DNA from: Aureimonas altamirensis | Lineage (GTDB): Bacteria > Pseudomonadota > Alphaproteobacteria > Rhizobiales > Rhizobiaceae | Direction of reading: 5' to 3' | NCBI RefSeq assembly: GCF_001463885.1 | Contig: NZ_BBWQ01000018.1 | Location: forward strand, 186,001-250,000 | Length of the DNA: 64,000 nt | In this document: positions 7,974 to 17,137 of the stretch, piece by piece | How positions within the stretch are numbered: the first letter of the stretch is position 1 | Layout of the letters: each line of letters begins with the position of its first letter | Program-made: the position numbers and the translations under genes | The notes under the pieces: model-generated | What the model saw: only the letters and a program-made list of their open reading frames with translations | Told to the model about the DNA's origin: nothing | Database searches by the model: none

Positions 7974-9449
7974 ATGTCGACGTCCAGCAATTCCGGTGCG
8001 GCTTCCCTCCGGCTCTCAGACCCCGGTCTCCTGAAGCAGCAATGCCTTGTGGACGGCGCCTGGCGCGATGCGGCCGGCGGCGAGACCATCGCGGTGACCA
8101 ACCCGGCCGACGGGTCCACCGTCGCGCATGTTCCCGTTCTGTCGGCCGGTGAAATCGAAGACGCGATCGGAGCAAGCGCCAGGGCGCAGAAGGGCTGGGC
8201 GGCGCTGGCCGCAAAGGAGCGCGCCGCCATCCTGCGCAAATGGTTCGATCTCATGATCGCCAATGCCGACGACCTTGCCGCCATCATGACGGCGGAACAG
8301 GGCAAGCCGCTGGCCGAGGCCAAGGGCGAGATCACCTATGCGGCGTCCTTCGTGGAATGGTTCGCCGAGGAGGCCAAGCGCGTCTACGGCGAGACCATAC
8401 CGGCGCCGGCATCAGACCGGCGGATCACGGTCATACGCCAGCCGGTCGGCGTGACCGCTGCGATCACGCCATGGAATTTCCCGGCTGCGATGATCACCCG
8501 CAAGGCGGCCCCCGCGCTGGCGGCCGGCTGCAGCATGATCGTGCGCCCGGCAGACCTGACGCCGCTGACGGCCTTGGCGCTGGGCGAGCTTGCGGTGCGG
8601 GCGGGCATTCCGGCCGGCGTGCTGCAGATCGTGACCGGCAAGGCCCGAGAGATCGGGGCGGTGCTGACCGCAAGCGAAACCGTGCGCAAGCTGTCATTCA
8701 CGGGGTCTACCGAGGTCGGGCGCCTGCTGATGGAGCAATGTGCGCCGACCATCAAGCGCATGTCGCTGGAACTTGGCGGCAACGCACCCTTCATCGTCTT
8801 CGACGATGCCGATCTGGATGCCGCGGTGGAGGGCGCCATGCTGTCCAAATACCGCAATGCCGGGCAGACCTGCGTCTGCGCCAACCGCATCTACGTGCAG
8901 AAGGGCGTCTACGACGCGTTCGCCGAGAAGCTGGCAGCAAAGGTTGCCACGCTCAAGGTCGGCAACGGCACCGAACCGGGTGTCGCCATCGGCCCACTGA
9001 TCGAGGAAAAGGCGCTCCGCAAGGTGGAGGAGCATATAGAGGACGCCGTCTCCAAGGGCGCTACGCTCCTGTCCGGCGGCAAGCGGCTTGGCGGCCTGTT
9101 CATCGAGCCGGGTATCCTGACCGGCGTTACGCAGGACATGCGCGTATCGCATGAAGAGACGTTCGGCCCGCTGGCGCCATTGTTTCCCTTCGAGACGGAG
9201 GAACAGGTGATCGGCATGGCGAACGACACGATCTTCGGGCTTGCCGCCTATTTCTACACACGGGATTTCTCGCGCTCGGTGCGCGTGGCCGAAGCCCTGG
9301 AATACGGCATCGTGGGGCACAATACCGGCATCATCTCCAACGAGGTCGCGCCGTTCGGCGGTGTCAAACAGTCCGGGCTCGGCCGGGAAGGGTCGCACCA
9401 CGGAATAGAAGAGTATCTCGAGATGAAATATGTCTGCAGCGCCGTCTGA
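7974..9449 (+). CDS. gabD: NAD(P)-dependent succinate-semialdehyde dehydrogenase-like
   Basis: 491-residue aldehyde dehydrogenase very close to GabD. Shared segments include PWNFPAAMITRKAAPALAAG, SFTGSTEVGRLLMEQ, the ELGGNAPFIVFDDADLD block with the catalytic Glu, and the active-site Cys in NAGQTCVCANRIYVQ. The C-terminal SGLGREGSHHGIEEYLEMKY is also GabD-like. It would oxidise succinate semialdehyde or a similar short aldehyde to the acid in the cytoplasm. The gene overlaps the iron alcohol dehydrogenase by 20 nt, suggesting a two-step alcohol-to-aldehyde-to-acid route; this pair recalls BlcA/BlcB of agrobacteria, where 4-hydroxybutyrate is the substrate. No lactonase (BlcC) is present here. 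Confidence 0.88.
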   Translation: MSTSSNSGAASLRLSDPGLLKQQCLVDGAWRDAAGGETIAVTNPADGSTVAHVPVLSAGEIEDAIGASARAQKGWAALAAKERAAILRKWFDLMIANADDLAAIMTAEQGKPLAEAKGEITYAASFVEWFAEEAKRVYGETIPAPASDRRITVIRQPVGVTAAITPWNFPAAMITRKAAPALAAGCSMIVRPADLTPLTALALGELAVRAGIPAGVLQIVTGKAREIGAVLTASETVRKLSFTGSTEVGRLLMEQCAPTIKRMSLELGGNAPFIVFDDADLDAAVEGAMLSKYRNAGQTCVCANRIYVQKGVYDAFAEKLAAKVATLKVGNGTEPGVAIGPLIEEKALRKVEEHIEDAVSKGATLLSGGKRLGGLFIEPGILTGVTQDMRVSHEETFGPLAPLFPFETEEQVIGMANDTIFGLAAYFYTRDFSRSVRVAEALEYGIVGHNTGIISNEVAPFGGVKQSGLGREGSHHGIEEYLEMKYVCSAV

Positions 9450-10626
9450 CACCATCCGGGCGGAGGAGGGCGTCTTGCCCTTCTCCTTCCGCGCCGTGCC
9501 GTCGATGCTGGCCGAATGGGGTGGCGCGCGCCGTCTTGGCGCCATTCTGGCCGACTGGCGGCCGGAGCGGAACCTCCTGCTGGTCACCGATGCCGGCTTG
9601 CACCGCGCCGGTGTGCTGGAGCCGGCCAAACGCTCACTGGATCAATCCGGCTTCCGCGTCACGGTGTTCGATGCCGTCGTCGCCGACCCGCCGGAATCCG
9701 TCCTGATGGCCTGCGTCGACGCGGCGCGGGCGGCGGGTTGCGACCTGGTGGTGGGCCTCGGCGGCGGGTCTTCCATGGATGTCGCCAAGCTGGCCGCCGT
9801 GATGATCGGTTCCTCCCAGCCGCTGGCCGAGATGTACGGCATCGACAAGGTGGTCGGCCACAGAGTGCCATTGGCGCAGGTGCCGACCACGGCGGGCACC
9901 GGGTCGGAGGCCACCAACATCACCATTCTGACCACCGGCGAGACGACCAAGATGGGTGTCGTTTCCGCCCAGCTCTACGCGGATCTGGTGCTTCTGGATG
10001 CGGAGCTGACGGTGGGGCTGCCGCCGCTTCATACGGCCGCCACCGGCATCGACGCCATGGTGCATGCGATCGAGGCCTACACCTCGCGCCATCGGAAAAA
10101 TCCATTATCCGATGCGCTGGCGCGCGAGGCGCTGCGCCTTCTGTCCGGCAACCTTGCCGATGCCTGCCGCGACGGGCAGGCCCGGCGGCCGCGCGAGGCC
10201 ATGCTGTTGGGGGCAAACCTGGCCGGACAGGCCTTCGCCAATGCGCCGGTGGCCGCGGTCCATGCGCTGGCCTATCCGCTGGGCGGGCATTTCCACATTC
10301 CGCACGGCCTGTCCAACGCGTTGATGCTGGGCCCCGTCCTGGCCTTCAACATGCAGGCGGCGGCGCCGCTGTACGCCGAACTGCATGATGTGGTCGGCGG
10401 GGCGTCCCGCGGCGATGTGGCGGAACGGGCGCAAGGGTTCGTCGACGCGATGGAGGCGCTGATGAATGCTTCCGGGGCACCGCGCCGCCTGCGCGATGCC
10501 GGTATCGGCGAGGAAAGCCTGCCCATGCTGGCGGCCGACGCCATGAAGCAGACGCGCCTTCTTGCCAACAATCCCGTCGAGGTGACCGAGGCGGATGCGC
10601 TGCGCCTGTACCGCCAGGCCTTCTAG
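9430..10626 (+). CDS. Iron-containing alcohol dehydrogenase (BlcB-like)
   Basis: 398-residue group III alcohol dehydrogenase. The NAD-binding GGGSSMDVAKLAAV lies near residue 113, followed by PTTAGTGSEATNITILT and the metal-binding region: Asp/His in GIDAMVHAIEAYTSR and the His-rich HALAYPLGGHFHIPHG. These residues hold Fe2+ and are intact. It would oxidise a hydroxy acid or alcohol to the aldehyde used by the GabD-like enzyme, with which it overlaps 20 nt. 4-Hydroxybutyrate is the best-known substrate for this pairing (BlcB); maleylacetate reductase is a more distant alternative. Its TAG stop shares the CTAG tetranucleotide with the stop of the convergent gene. Confidence 0.85.
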   Translation: MSAAPSDTIRAEEGVLPFSFRAVPSMLAEWGGARRLGAILADWRPERNLLLVTDAGLHRAGVLEPAKRSLDQSGFRVTVFDAVVADPPESVLMACVDAARAAGCDLVVGLGGGSSMDVAKLAAVMIGSSQPLAEMYGIDKVVGHRVPLAQVPTTAGTGSEATNITILTTGETTKMGVVSAQLYADLVLLDAELTVGLPPLHTAATGIDAMVHAIEAYTSRHRKNPLSDALAREALRLLSGNLADACRDGQARRPREAMLLGANLAGQAFANAPVAAVHALAYPLGGHFHIPHGLSNALMLGPVLAFNMQAAAPLYAELHDVVGGASRGDVAERAQGFVDAMEALMNASGAPRRLRDAGIGEESLPMLAADAMKQTRLLANNPVEVTEADALRLYRQAF

Positions 10627-12365
10627 TAGCCGATGGCCGCGCCGGCCGTGGCGCGGCTGTCGATGGCGCCATAGTAGCGCGCCGTGCCGGTGCCGGCCTC
10701 GATCTCCTCGAGGTCGCGTCCGCCCACCAGAATGCCGGCCGCTTCGCCCCAGATGGTCCAGTCCGGGTCGATGCCGACACGGTAGCCCATGCCGGCCAGC
10801 AGCCTCAACGTATCCGGCGACAGGGCGTAGGGCTCCATGGCGACGCTGTCCGGCAGCCATTGGTGATGGATGCGCGGCGCGTCGATCGCCTGCTGGATAT
10901 CCATGCCATGGTCGATGACGTTCATGATCGCCGATAGGGTGATGGTGATGATGCGCGAGCCGCCGGGACTGCCGATCACCATGAAGGGCTTGCCGTCGCG
11001 GGAAACGATGGTCGGGCTCATCGACGACAGAGGCGATTTGCCGGGCTCGATGGCATTGGCCTCGCCCTGGACGAGGCCATAGAGGTTCGGCACGCCGGGT
11101 TTTGAGGTGAAGTCGTCCATCTCGTTGTTCAGGAGGATGCCCGTTCCTTCGGCCACCTTGCCCGTGCCGAACGAGCCGTTCAGCGTATAGGTAACGGCAA
11201 CCGCGTTACCGTCCTTGTCGATGATCGAGTAATGCGTGGTCTCAGTCGATTCGCTCGACCCGGCAGGTCGCAGATCCTCGCTGACGCCGGCGCGGTAGGG
11301 ATCGATCCGGGCGCGGATTTCTTCCGCATAGGCCTTGCTGGTCAGCTTCTCGACCGGGTTGTCGACGAAATCCGGATCGCCCAGGGCAGTGTTGCGGTCC
11401 ACGAAGGCATGGCGCATCGCTTCTACCATCAGCCGCGTCGTCTCGGCCGAGCCGTAGCCGAGATAGGAGATCGGGTAGCCCTCCAGCACGTTGAGGATCT
11501 CGCAGATGACCAGGCCGCCGGAGGAGGGCGGCGGTGACGACACGATGTCGTAGCCGCGATAGCTGCATTCCACAGGCTCGAGCTCGCGGACGCGATACTC
11601 TTCGAAATCGGGCTTGGCGAGGATGCCGCCGTTCGCCTGGCTGGCCTTGACGATCAGGTCCGCGATCTCGCCCTTGTAGAACGCGTCTGCGCCGCCCTGC
11701 GAGATGGCCTCCAGCGAGGTGGCAAGGTCGCTCTGAACCAGCGTGTCGCCAAGCTGCAGCGGCTGGCCATCCCGAAGGAATATGCCGGCGGCGGCCGGGT
11801 CCTGGGCCAGCATGTCGTTGCCGTCGGCAAAGGAGGCGATGTCGCCCGGCTCCAGCACGAAGCCCTCCCGGGCAAGCCGCAGGGCCGGGGCGATCAGCCG
11901 CTCGCGTTCCCAGGTGCCGTATGTCTCGCGCGCGGCCTCGAAACCGGCGACCGAACCGGGAACGCCGATGGCAAGATACGTATCCGTGCTGGCGCCGGGG
12001 ACCGGCTCGCCGGACGCATCCAGATACATGTCGCGCGTGGCTGCCTTCGGTGCGCGCTCGCGGAAATCCAGAAAGGTGGATTTGCCGTCCGCAAGGCGGA
12101 TCGTCATGAAGCCGCCACCGCCGAGATTGCCTGCCGTGGGATAGACGACCGCCAGCGCATAGCCGACGGCGATGGCCGCATCCACCGCGTTGCCGCCCTG
12201 CCGCAGCACATCGACACCGACCTGCGATGCCAAATGCTGGGCGGTAACGACCATGCCGTTATCCCCCTCCACAGGCGCCGGCGAGGCGGCGTTGGATGGC
12301 CATGGCCGGGCGATGGCGACCGTGATCGCGGAGACGAGAACAAGCGTCCTGAGTTTCGCAGGCAT
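10623..12365 (-). CDS. ggt: Gamma-glutamyltransferase precursor
   Basis: 580-residue periplasmic enzyme that cleaves the gamma-glutamyl bond of glutathione and transfers or hydrolyses the glutamyl group. A signal peptide covers residues 1 to about 26. The self-processing site is Thr376 in the TTHYS motif, followed by NGSFGTGKVAEGTGILLNN, the lid-region MDDF and the conserved SPLSSMSPTIV; these match the E. coli enzyme closely. Start at 12365 has GGGAGG 7 nt upstream. The gene stands alone between the catabolic pair and kdp. The 3' end meets the alcohol dehydrogenase gene with a shared CTAG, so the two transcripts must overlap there. Confidence 0.95.
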   Translation of the reverse strand: MPAKLRTLVLVSAITVAIARPWPSNAASPAPVEGDNGMVVTAQHLASQVGVDVLRQGGNAVDAAIAVGYALAVVYPTAGNLGGGGFMTIRLADGKSTFLDFRERAPKAATRDMYLDASGEPVPGASTDTYLAIGVPGSVAGFEAARETYGTWERERLIAPALRLAREGFVLEPGDIASFADGNDMLAQDPAAAGIFLRDGQPLQLGDTLVQSDLATSLEAISQGGADAFYKGEIADLIVKASQANGGILAKPDFEEYRVRELEPVECSYRGYDIVSSPPPSSGGLVICEILNVLEGYPISYLGYGSAETTRLMVEAMRHAFVDRNTALGDPDFVDNPVEKLTSKAYAEEIRARIDPYRAGVSEDLRPAGSSESTETTHYSIIDKDGNAVAVTYTLNGSFGTGKVAEGTGILLNNEMDDFTSKPGVPNLYGLVQGEANAIEPGKSPLSSMSPTIVSRDGKPFMVIGSPGGSRIITITLSAIMNVIDHGMDIQQAIDAPRIHHQWLPDSVAMEPYALSPDTLRLLAGMGYRVGIDPDWTIWGEAAGILVGGRDLEEIEAGTGTARYYGAIDSRATAGAAIGY

Positions 12366-12455
12366 TCGATACCTCCCGTTTCGGCCATCAGCCACAGGTT
12401 GCAGATCGGAGGCGAGGCATCGGGGCTTGTCAAGCGTTGGACCCAGCGCGGCGGC

Positions 12456-12506
12456 CCTTATGCAATCCTTATGGTTGCGGGGGCGCTTCCGGATCGAAAA
12501 CTTATG
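12456..12506 (+). promoter_or_regulatory. Helically phased CTTATG repeats before kdp, candidate KdpE site
   Basis: CTTATG occurs at 12457, 12468 and 12501: spacings of 11 and 33 bp, so all three face the same side of the helix. The first two are embedded in the longer repeat CCTTATG-CAAT-CCTTATG. OmpR-family regulators such as KdpE bind direct repeats with this phasing, and kdpE is the last gene of this operon. The site lies 45-95 bp before the first ORF. Confidence 0.45.
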
Positions 12507-12551
12507 CGCGATGGCTCACTTGGATTGCGGCCCTGAAAGGAGGGGCCCGCA

Positions 12552-12635
12552 ATGTTGGACCTTCTCTACCTTGGCATCGGCATCGGCGCCTTCGTCGTCC
12601 TTGCGGACTATGCCCGCGCGCTGGCATCGCAATGA
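12552..12635 (+). CDS. 27-residue single-helix membrane peptide upstream of kdpF
   Basis: ATG at 12552 with an excellent ribosome-binding site (AAAGGAGGGG about 7 nt upstream) opens a 27-codon frame: MLDLLYLGIGIGAFVVLADY followed by ARALASQ. It is one hydrophobic segment with a short basic C-terminal tail. Its stop overlaps the kdpF start in ATGA, so the two are translationally coupled. Similar tiny unannotated frames are, to my recollection, seen before kdpF elsewhere. It could be an accessory subunit of the Kdp pump or a translation leader for kdpF; no function is established. Confidence 0.65.
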   Translation: MLDLLYLGIGIGAFVVLADYARALASQ

Positions 12636-12724
12636 CGAGCTTCGACCTCATCGTGGGCGGCATCACCGCCATCTTCGTCGCTGTCTATCTGGGCTACGCA
12701 CTGATGCGGCCCGAGCGCTTCTGA
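12632..12724 (+). CDS. kdpF: Potassium-transporting ATPase subunit KdpF
   Basis: 30-residue single-span membrane peptide. The C-terminal [11 protein letters not shown] matches the KdpF pattern (YALxxPExF), and the length equals the usual 29 residues. KdpF stabilises the KdpABC complex in the inner membrane. It begins inside the stop codon of the 27-aa ORF and precedes kdpA by 31 nt. Confidence 0.88.
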   Translation: MTSFDLIVGGITAIFVAVYLGYALMRPERF

Positions 12725-12755
12725 TCCAAACCAGTCTTCTGCGGGAATCCAAACC

Positions 12756-14465
12756 ATGACGCTTGTCGGTTGGGCGCAGATCATCGCCATCCTTGCCTTG
12801 TGCGTGATCTCGGCCCTTGTTCTCGGTCGCTCCATGGCCCGTGTCTTCGCGGGCGAGCGCACCTTCATGTCACCCATTATCGCGCCAGTCGAAGGCGTCA
12901 TTCATCGCATGGCCGGAATAGATCCGGCCAAAGAGCAGGGCTGGCTTGCCTTCGCGCTGTCGATGATCGCCTTCAACCTTGTCGGGTTTGTTGCCCTGTA
13001 CGCGCTGTTGCGCCTGCAAGGCGTGCTGCCGTTCAACCAATCGCTCTTTCCGGGGCTCGACCCGGACCTTGCCTTCAACACAGCGGTGTCCTTCGTCACC
13101 AATACCAACTGGCAGTCCTATTCGGGCGAAGCCACGATGAGCGATCTCAGCCAGATGGCCGGGCTGACGGTCCAGAATTTTCTGTCCGCAGCGACGGGCA
13201 TCGCGCTGGCGCTCGCCTTGGTGCGAAGTTTTGCGCGCGGCAGCGTCCCGACCGTCGGCAACTTCTATGTCGACGTCATCCGCGCAGTCCTCTACGTGCT
13301 GCTGCCGCTCGCCATCGTGACGGCGGCGGCGCAGATCTACCTGGGCACGCCGCAGACGCTGGTCGGCTCCGTGTCGGCCACCACGCTGGAGGGCGGAACG
13401 CAAGTCATCGCGCGGGGCCCCGTCGCGTCGCAGCTTGCCATAAAGCAGCTCGGCACCAATGGCGGCGGCTTCTTCAACGCGAACGCCGCCCATCCGTTCG
13501 AGAATCCGTCGCCGCTGACCAATGTCCTGACCATCTGGCAGATGCTCGTCGTCTCGCTTGGCCTGGTCTTCGCCTTCGGACGCATGATCGACGACAAGCG
13601 GCAGGCGCGTGTGCTCGTCGGCGTCATGGGCTTTTTGCTCTTTGCCGGCATCGGCATCGCCTATTACGCGGAAAGTGCCGGAACGCCCATGCTGGCCGCG
13701 GCCGGGCTGGACCCGGCGGGCGGCAACATGGAGGGCAAGGAGGTCCGCTTCGGCATTGCGGCTTCGGCACTGTTTGCCGCCGTCACGACCGGCCTGTCGG
13801 ATGGCGCCGTCAACGCCATGCACGACTCGTTCACCCCCATCGGCGGAATGGTGCCCATGGCGCTGATCATGCTGGGCGAGATCCTGCCGGGCGGTGTCGG
13901 CTCCGGCCTTTACGGCATGCTGGTCATGGCCATCATCGCGGTCTTCATCGCCGGCCTCATGGTGGGCCGCACGCCGGAATATCTCGGCAAGAAAATCGAT
14001 GCCGGAGACATGAAGCTGGCCGTCCTCGCCATCATCGTGCTGCCGGCGACGATGCTGGGCTTTGCGGCCCTGGCCGCCGTCACGCCCACCGCGCTGGCGA
14101 CGCTCAACAATGGCGGCCCCCATGGCCTGTCGGAAATCTACTACGCCTACGCCTCCGCCGCGGGCAATAACGGCTCGGCCTTTGCCGGGCTCGGTGCCGA
14201 CAATACGTGGTGGAACACCACCCTGGCGCTGGCGATGCTTCTCGGTCGGTTCGCCTATGTCGTGCCGGTCATCGCCATGGCAGGGCGGCTGGCGGCAAAG
14301 CCCAGGCTGGCCCCTTCGGCGGGCACATTCCCAACCCATGGCCTCCTGTTTGCCGGCCTTCTGGCCGGCGTCATCCTCATCCTTGGCGGTTTGCAGTTCT
14401 TTCCCGCGCTGGCGCTCGGCCCGATTGCCGAACAGGTCCAGATGTCGGCCGGAAAGACCTTCTGA
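12756..14465 (+). CDS. kdpA: Potassium-transporting ATPase potassium-binding subunit KdpA
   Basis: 569-residue membrane channel-like subunit that selects potassium in the high-affinity KdpFABC pump. The four pore-loop segments are visible: [51 protein letters not shown] and [18 protein letters not shown], each carrying the filter glycines. Length fits the family (about 557-570). It lies 31 nt after kdpF and 25 nt before kdpB in the kdp operon, and is expected to be induced by potassium limitation through KdpDE. Confidence 0.97.
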   Translation: MTLVGWAQIIAILALCVISALVLGRSMARVFAGERTFMSPIIAPVEGVIHRMAGIDPAKEQGWLAFALSMIAFNLVGFVALYALLRLQGVLPFNQSLFPGLDPDLAFNTAVSFVTNTNWQSYSGEATMSDLSQMAGLTVQNFLSAATGIALALALVRSFARGSVPTVGNFYVDVIRAVLYVLLPLAIVTAAAQIYLGTPQTLVGSVSATTLEGGTQVIARGPVASQLAIKQLGTNGGGFFNANAAHPFENPSPLTNVLTIWQMLVVSLGLVFAFGRMIDDKRQARVLVGVMGFLLFAGIGIAYYAESAGTPMLAAAGLDPAGGNMEGKEVRFGIAASALFAAVTTGLSDGAVNAMHDSFTPIGGMVPMALIMLGEILPGGVGSGLYGMLVMAIIAVFIAGLMVGRTPEYLGKKIDAGDMKLAVLAIIVLPATMLGFAALAAVTPTALATLNNGGPHGLSEIYYAYASAAGNNGSAFAGLGADNTWWNTTLALAMLLGRFAYVVPVIAMAGRLAAKPRLAPSAGTFPTHGLLFAGLLAGVILILGGLQFFPALALGPIAEQVQMSAGKTF

Positions 14466-14490
14466 CAAAGGCGCAACGGAGCACCCGACA

Positions 14491-16542
14491 ATGCCTTCAA
14501 GAGCTCGCATATCCATTGCCCAGCCGGACCTTCTGATGCAGGCGGCGCTGGAAGCGTTCCGCAAGCTGAACCCGGCTGCGCTGATCCGCAACCCCGTCAT
14601 CTTCGTGACAGAGGTCGTGGCCTTTGCGGTGACGCTGCTTCTCCTGCGTGACATAAGCGCCGGCAATGCCATCGCTTTCACCGGGCAGATTGCTGCCTGG
14701 CTGTGGTTCACCGTTCTGTTCGCCAATTTCGCCGAGGCTGTAGCCGAAGGGCGCGGCCGGGCGCAGGCCGATAGTCTTCGCCGCTCGCGTACCGATACGA
14801 TGGCGAAGCGCCTTGCCAATGCGGCCGACAGAACCGCCTTCGACATGGTCTCGGCGCTCGACCTGAAGCCTGGCGATCACGTCCTTGTGGAGGCCGGGGA
14901 GCTGGTGCCCGGAGACGGCGAGATCGTCGACGGCATCGCCTCGGTCAACGAAGCGGCGGTGACGGGGGAATCCGCACCTGTCATTCGCGAGTCCGGCGGC
15001 GACCGCTCGGCCGTGACCGGCGGCACGAGCGTGGTCTCCGACTGGATCGTGGTGCGGATCACCGCTGCGCCCGGCTCTTCCTTCCTGGACCGGATGATCG
15101 CGCTGGTCGAAGGGGCGGAGCGCCAGAAGAGCCCGAATGAACTGGCACTGACCATCCTTCTGGTCGGCATGACGCTGATTTTCCTGGTGGCTGTCGTGAC
15201 ATTGGCGGGGTTTGCCTCCTATTCCGGCGTCCTCGTCTCCGTTCCGGTCCTTGTCGCACTGCTCGTCACCCTGATCCCGACGACCATCGGCGGGCTCCTT
15301 TCGGCCATCGGTATCGCCGGGATGGACAGGCTGCTGGGGCACAACGTTCTGGCCATGTCCGGCAAGGCGGTGGAGGCAGCCGGCGATGTCGACACCCTGC
15401 TTCTCGACAAGACGGGAACGATCACGTTCGGCAACCGTATGGCGGCCGAGTTCGTGCCCTTGGGCGGTGCATCGCCGCGCGAGGCGGCACAGATTGCCAG
15501 CCTCGCCAGCCTTGCGGACGAAACGCCGGAGGGGCGCTCCATCCTGGCGCTGGCCCGGCAGGCTCATGACGTGGCGATCGACCGCCCGGACGATCCGGCA
15601 ATTCGCTTCGTCCCGTTCAGTGCGGCAACCCGCCTTTCCGGCGTCGATATGGACGGACGGCGCATTCGCAAGGGCGCGGTCGACGCCATCCGCGCCTTCG
15701 TAGGGCAGGAGGCCGGGGCCATGCCCGCGCCCGATGGCTTCGACGCGGCGGTGGAGCGCATTGCGCGCTCGGGCGGCACACCGCTGGCGCTGGCCGACGG
15801 GCCGCGCATCGTCGGCGTCATCCACCTGAAGGACGTGGTCAAGCCCGGCATCAAGGATCGGTTTTCCGAGCTTCGCCGCATGGGCATCCGCACGGTCATG
15901 GTGACGGGCGACAACCCGGTCACCGCGGCCGCGATCGCTTCGGAAGCCGGCGTCGACGATTTCATCGCCGAGGCGACGCCCCAGGACAAGCTGGCCTATA
16001 TCCGCGCCGAGCAGGGGCAGGGGCGGCTTGTGGCGATGTGCGGCGACGGCACCAACGATGCTCCGGCGCTGGCGCAGTCGGATGTCGGCGTGGCCATGCA
16101 GACGGGTACGCAGGCAGCCCGCGAGGCCGGCAACATGGTGGATCTGGATTCCGACCCCACCAAGCTGATCGAGATCGTGGGCATCGGCAAACAGTTGCTG
16201 ATGACGCGCGGTGCCTTGACGACATTTTCGATCGCCAACGATGTGGCGAAGTACTTTGCCATCATTCCGGCCCTCTTCGTTGCGGCGATTCCCGAACTCG
16301 GGGTGCTGAACGTCATGGGGCTGGCGTCTCCGCAGAGTGCCATCCTGTCGGCGGTGATCTTCAACGCGCTGATCATCATAGCGCTGATACCGCTTGCCCT
16401 GCGCGGCGTGGCCTATCGTGCGGCAAGCGCCTCCTCGGCGCTGGCGCGCAATCTGGCCATCTACGGTGCAGGAGGCCTCGTGACGCCGTTCATCGGCATC
16501 AAACTCATCGACATGGCCGTCACGGCCATCGGCATGGCATAA
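14491..16542 (+). CDS. kdpB: Potassium-transporting ATPase ATP-binding subunit KdpB
   Basis: 683-residue P-type ATPase. The phosphorylated Asp is D306 in [14 protein letters not shown]; the actuator loop TGES spans 158-161, with S161 at the position of the inhibitory phosphoserine of the E. coli enzyme. The hinge motif [19 protein letters not shown] and the transmembrane Asp/Lys pair in NDVAKYFAI are present. The ATG at 14491 was chosen because upstream in-frame sequence is a shadow of kdpA. It couples ATP hydrolysis to potassium movement through KdpA. kdpC follows after 13 nt. Confidence 0.97.
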   Translation: MPSRARISIAQPDLLMQAALEAFRKLNPAALIRNPVIFVTEVVAFAVTLLLLRDISAGNAIAFTGQIAAWLWFTVLFANFAEAVAEGRGRAQADSLRRSRTDTMAKRLANAADRTAFDMVSALDLKPGDHVLVEAGELVPGDGEIVDGIASVNEAAVTGESAPVIRESGGDRSAVTGGTSVVSDWIVVRITAAPGSSFLDRMIALVEGAERQKSPNELALTILLVGMTLIFLVAVVTLAGFASYSGVLVSVPVLVALLVTLIPTTIGGLLSAIGIAGMDRLLGHNVLAMSGKAVEAAGDVDTLLLDKTGTITFGNRMAAEFVPLGGASPREAAQIASLASLADETPEGRSILALARQAHDVAIDRPDDPAIRFVPFSAATRLSGVDMDGRRIRKGAVDAIRAFVGQEAGAMPAPDGFDAAVERIARSGGTPLALADGPRIVGVIHLKDVVKPGIKDRFSELRRMGIRTVMVTGDNPVTAAAIASEAGVDDFIAEATPQDKLAYIRAEQGQGRLVAMCGDGTNDAPALAQSDVGVAMQTGTQAAREAGNMVDLDSDPTKLIEIVGIGKQLLMTRGALTTFSIANDVAKYFAIIPALFVAAIPELGVLNVMGLASPQSAILSAVIFNALIIIALIPLALRGVAYRAASASSALARNLAIYGAGGLVTPFIGIKLIDMAVTAIGMA

Positions 16543-16555
16543 GGAGGCCAGGGCC

Positions 16556-17137
16556 ATGATTGCCAATCTTCGCAGCGCCGCGACGCTTGTCGCGCTGTTC
16601 ACCCTGATGCTCGGACTTGTCTACCCCCTCGCCATGACGGGCTTTGCCGGCGCGGTCTTTCCGCAGCAGGCGGCCGGCAGCCTGGTGGAGCGCGACGGGC
16701 GTATCGTCGGCTCCGCCCTTGTCGGGCAAGCCTTCAGCGGCCCGGGCTACCTGCATCCGAGGCCGTCGGCGGCCGCCGGCGGCTACGACGCCTCGGCCTC
16801 CGGCGGCAGCAATCTCGGTCCTGCCAGCGCGCGCCTGCAGGAAAGGCTCGGCGCCGACAGCGCGGCACTGCAGGCTCAGTACGGGGTATCGACCATCCCG
16901 GCCGATGCCGCGACGACTTCGGCAAGCGGGCTCGACCCGCATGTATCGCCGCAATACGCGCGCCTGCAGGCGGCGCGCATCGCCGAGGCCCGGGGCATGG
17001 AGCGCACAGACGTGCTACGGCTGATCGACCGCGCGCAGGAGGGCCGCACCCTCGGCTTTCTGGGAGAGCCGCGCGTGAACGTGCTATCGGTCAATCTGGC
17101 TTTGGACGAAATGGCGGCAGGCCGCGATGGTGGATGA
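16556..17137 (+). CDS. kdpC: Potassium-transporting ATPase subunit KdpC
   Basis: 193-residue subunit anchored by one N-terminal helix (ATLVALFTLMLGLVYPLAMTG) with a periplasmic domain. Family hallmarks are GSALVGQAFSGPGYLHPRPSA, SGGSNLGP, ASGLDPHVSPQYA and the C-terminal GFLGEPRVNVLSVNLALD. KdpC helps potassium delivery and stabilises ATP binding by KdpB. A GGAGG lies about 8 nt before the ATG. Its 3' end overlaps kdpD by 11 nt. Confidence 0.95.
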   Translation: MIANLRSAATLVALFTLMLGLVYPLAMTGFAGAVFPQQAAGSLVERDGRIVGSALVGQAFSGPGYLHPRPSAAAGGYDASASGGSNLGPASARLQERLGADSAALQAQYGVSTIPADAATTSASGLDPHVSPQYARLQAARIAEARGMERTDVLRLIDRAQEGRTLGFLGEPRVNVLSVNLALDEMAAGRDGG

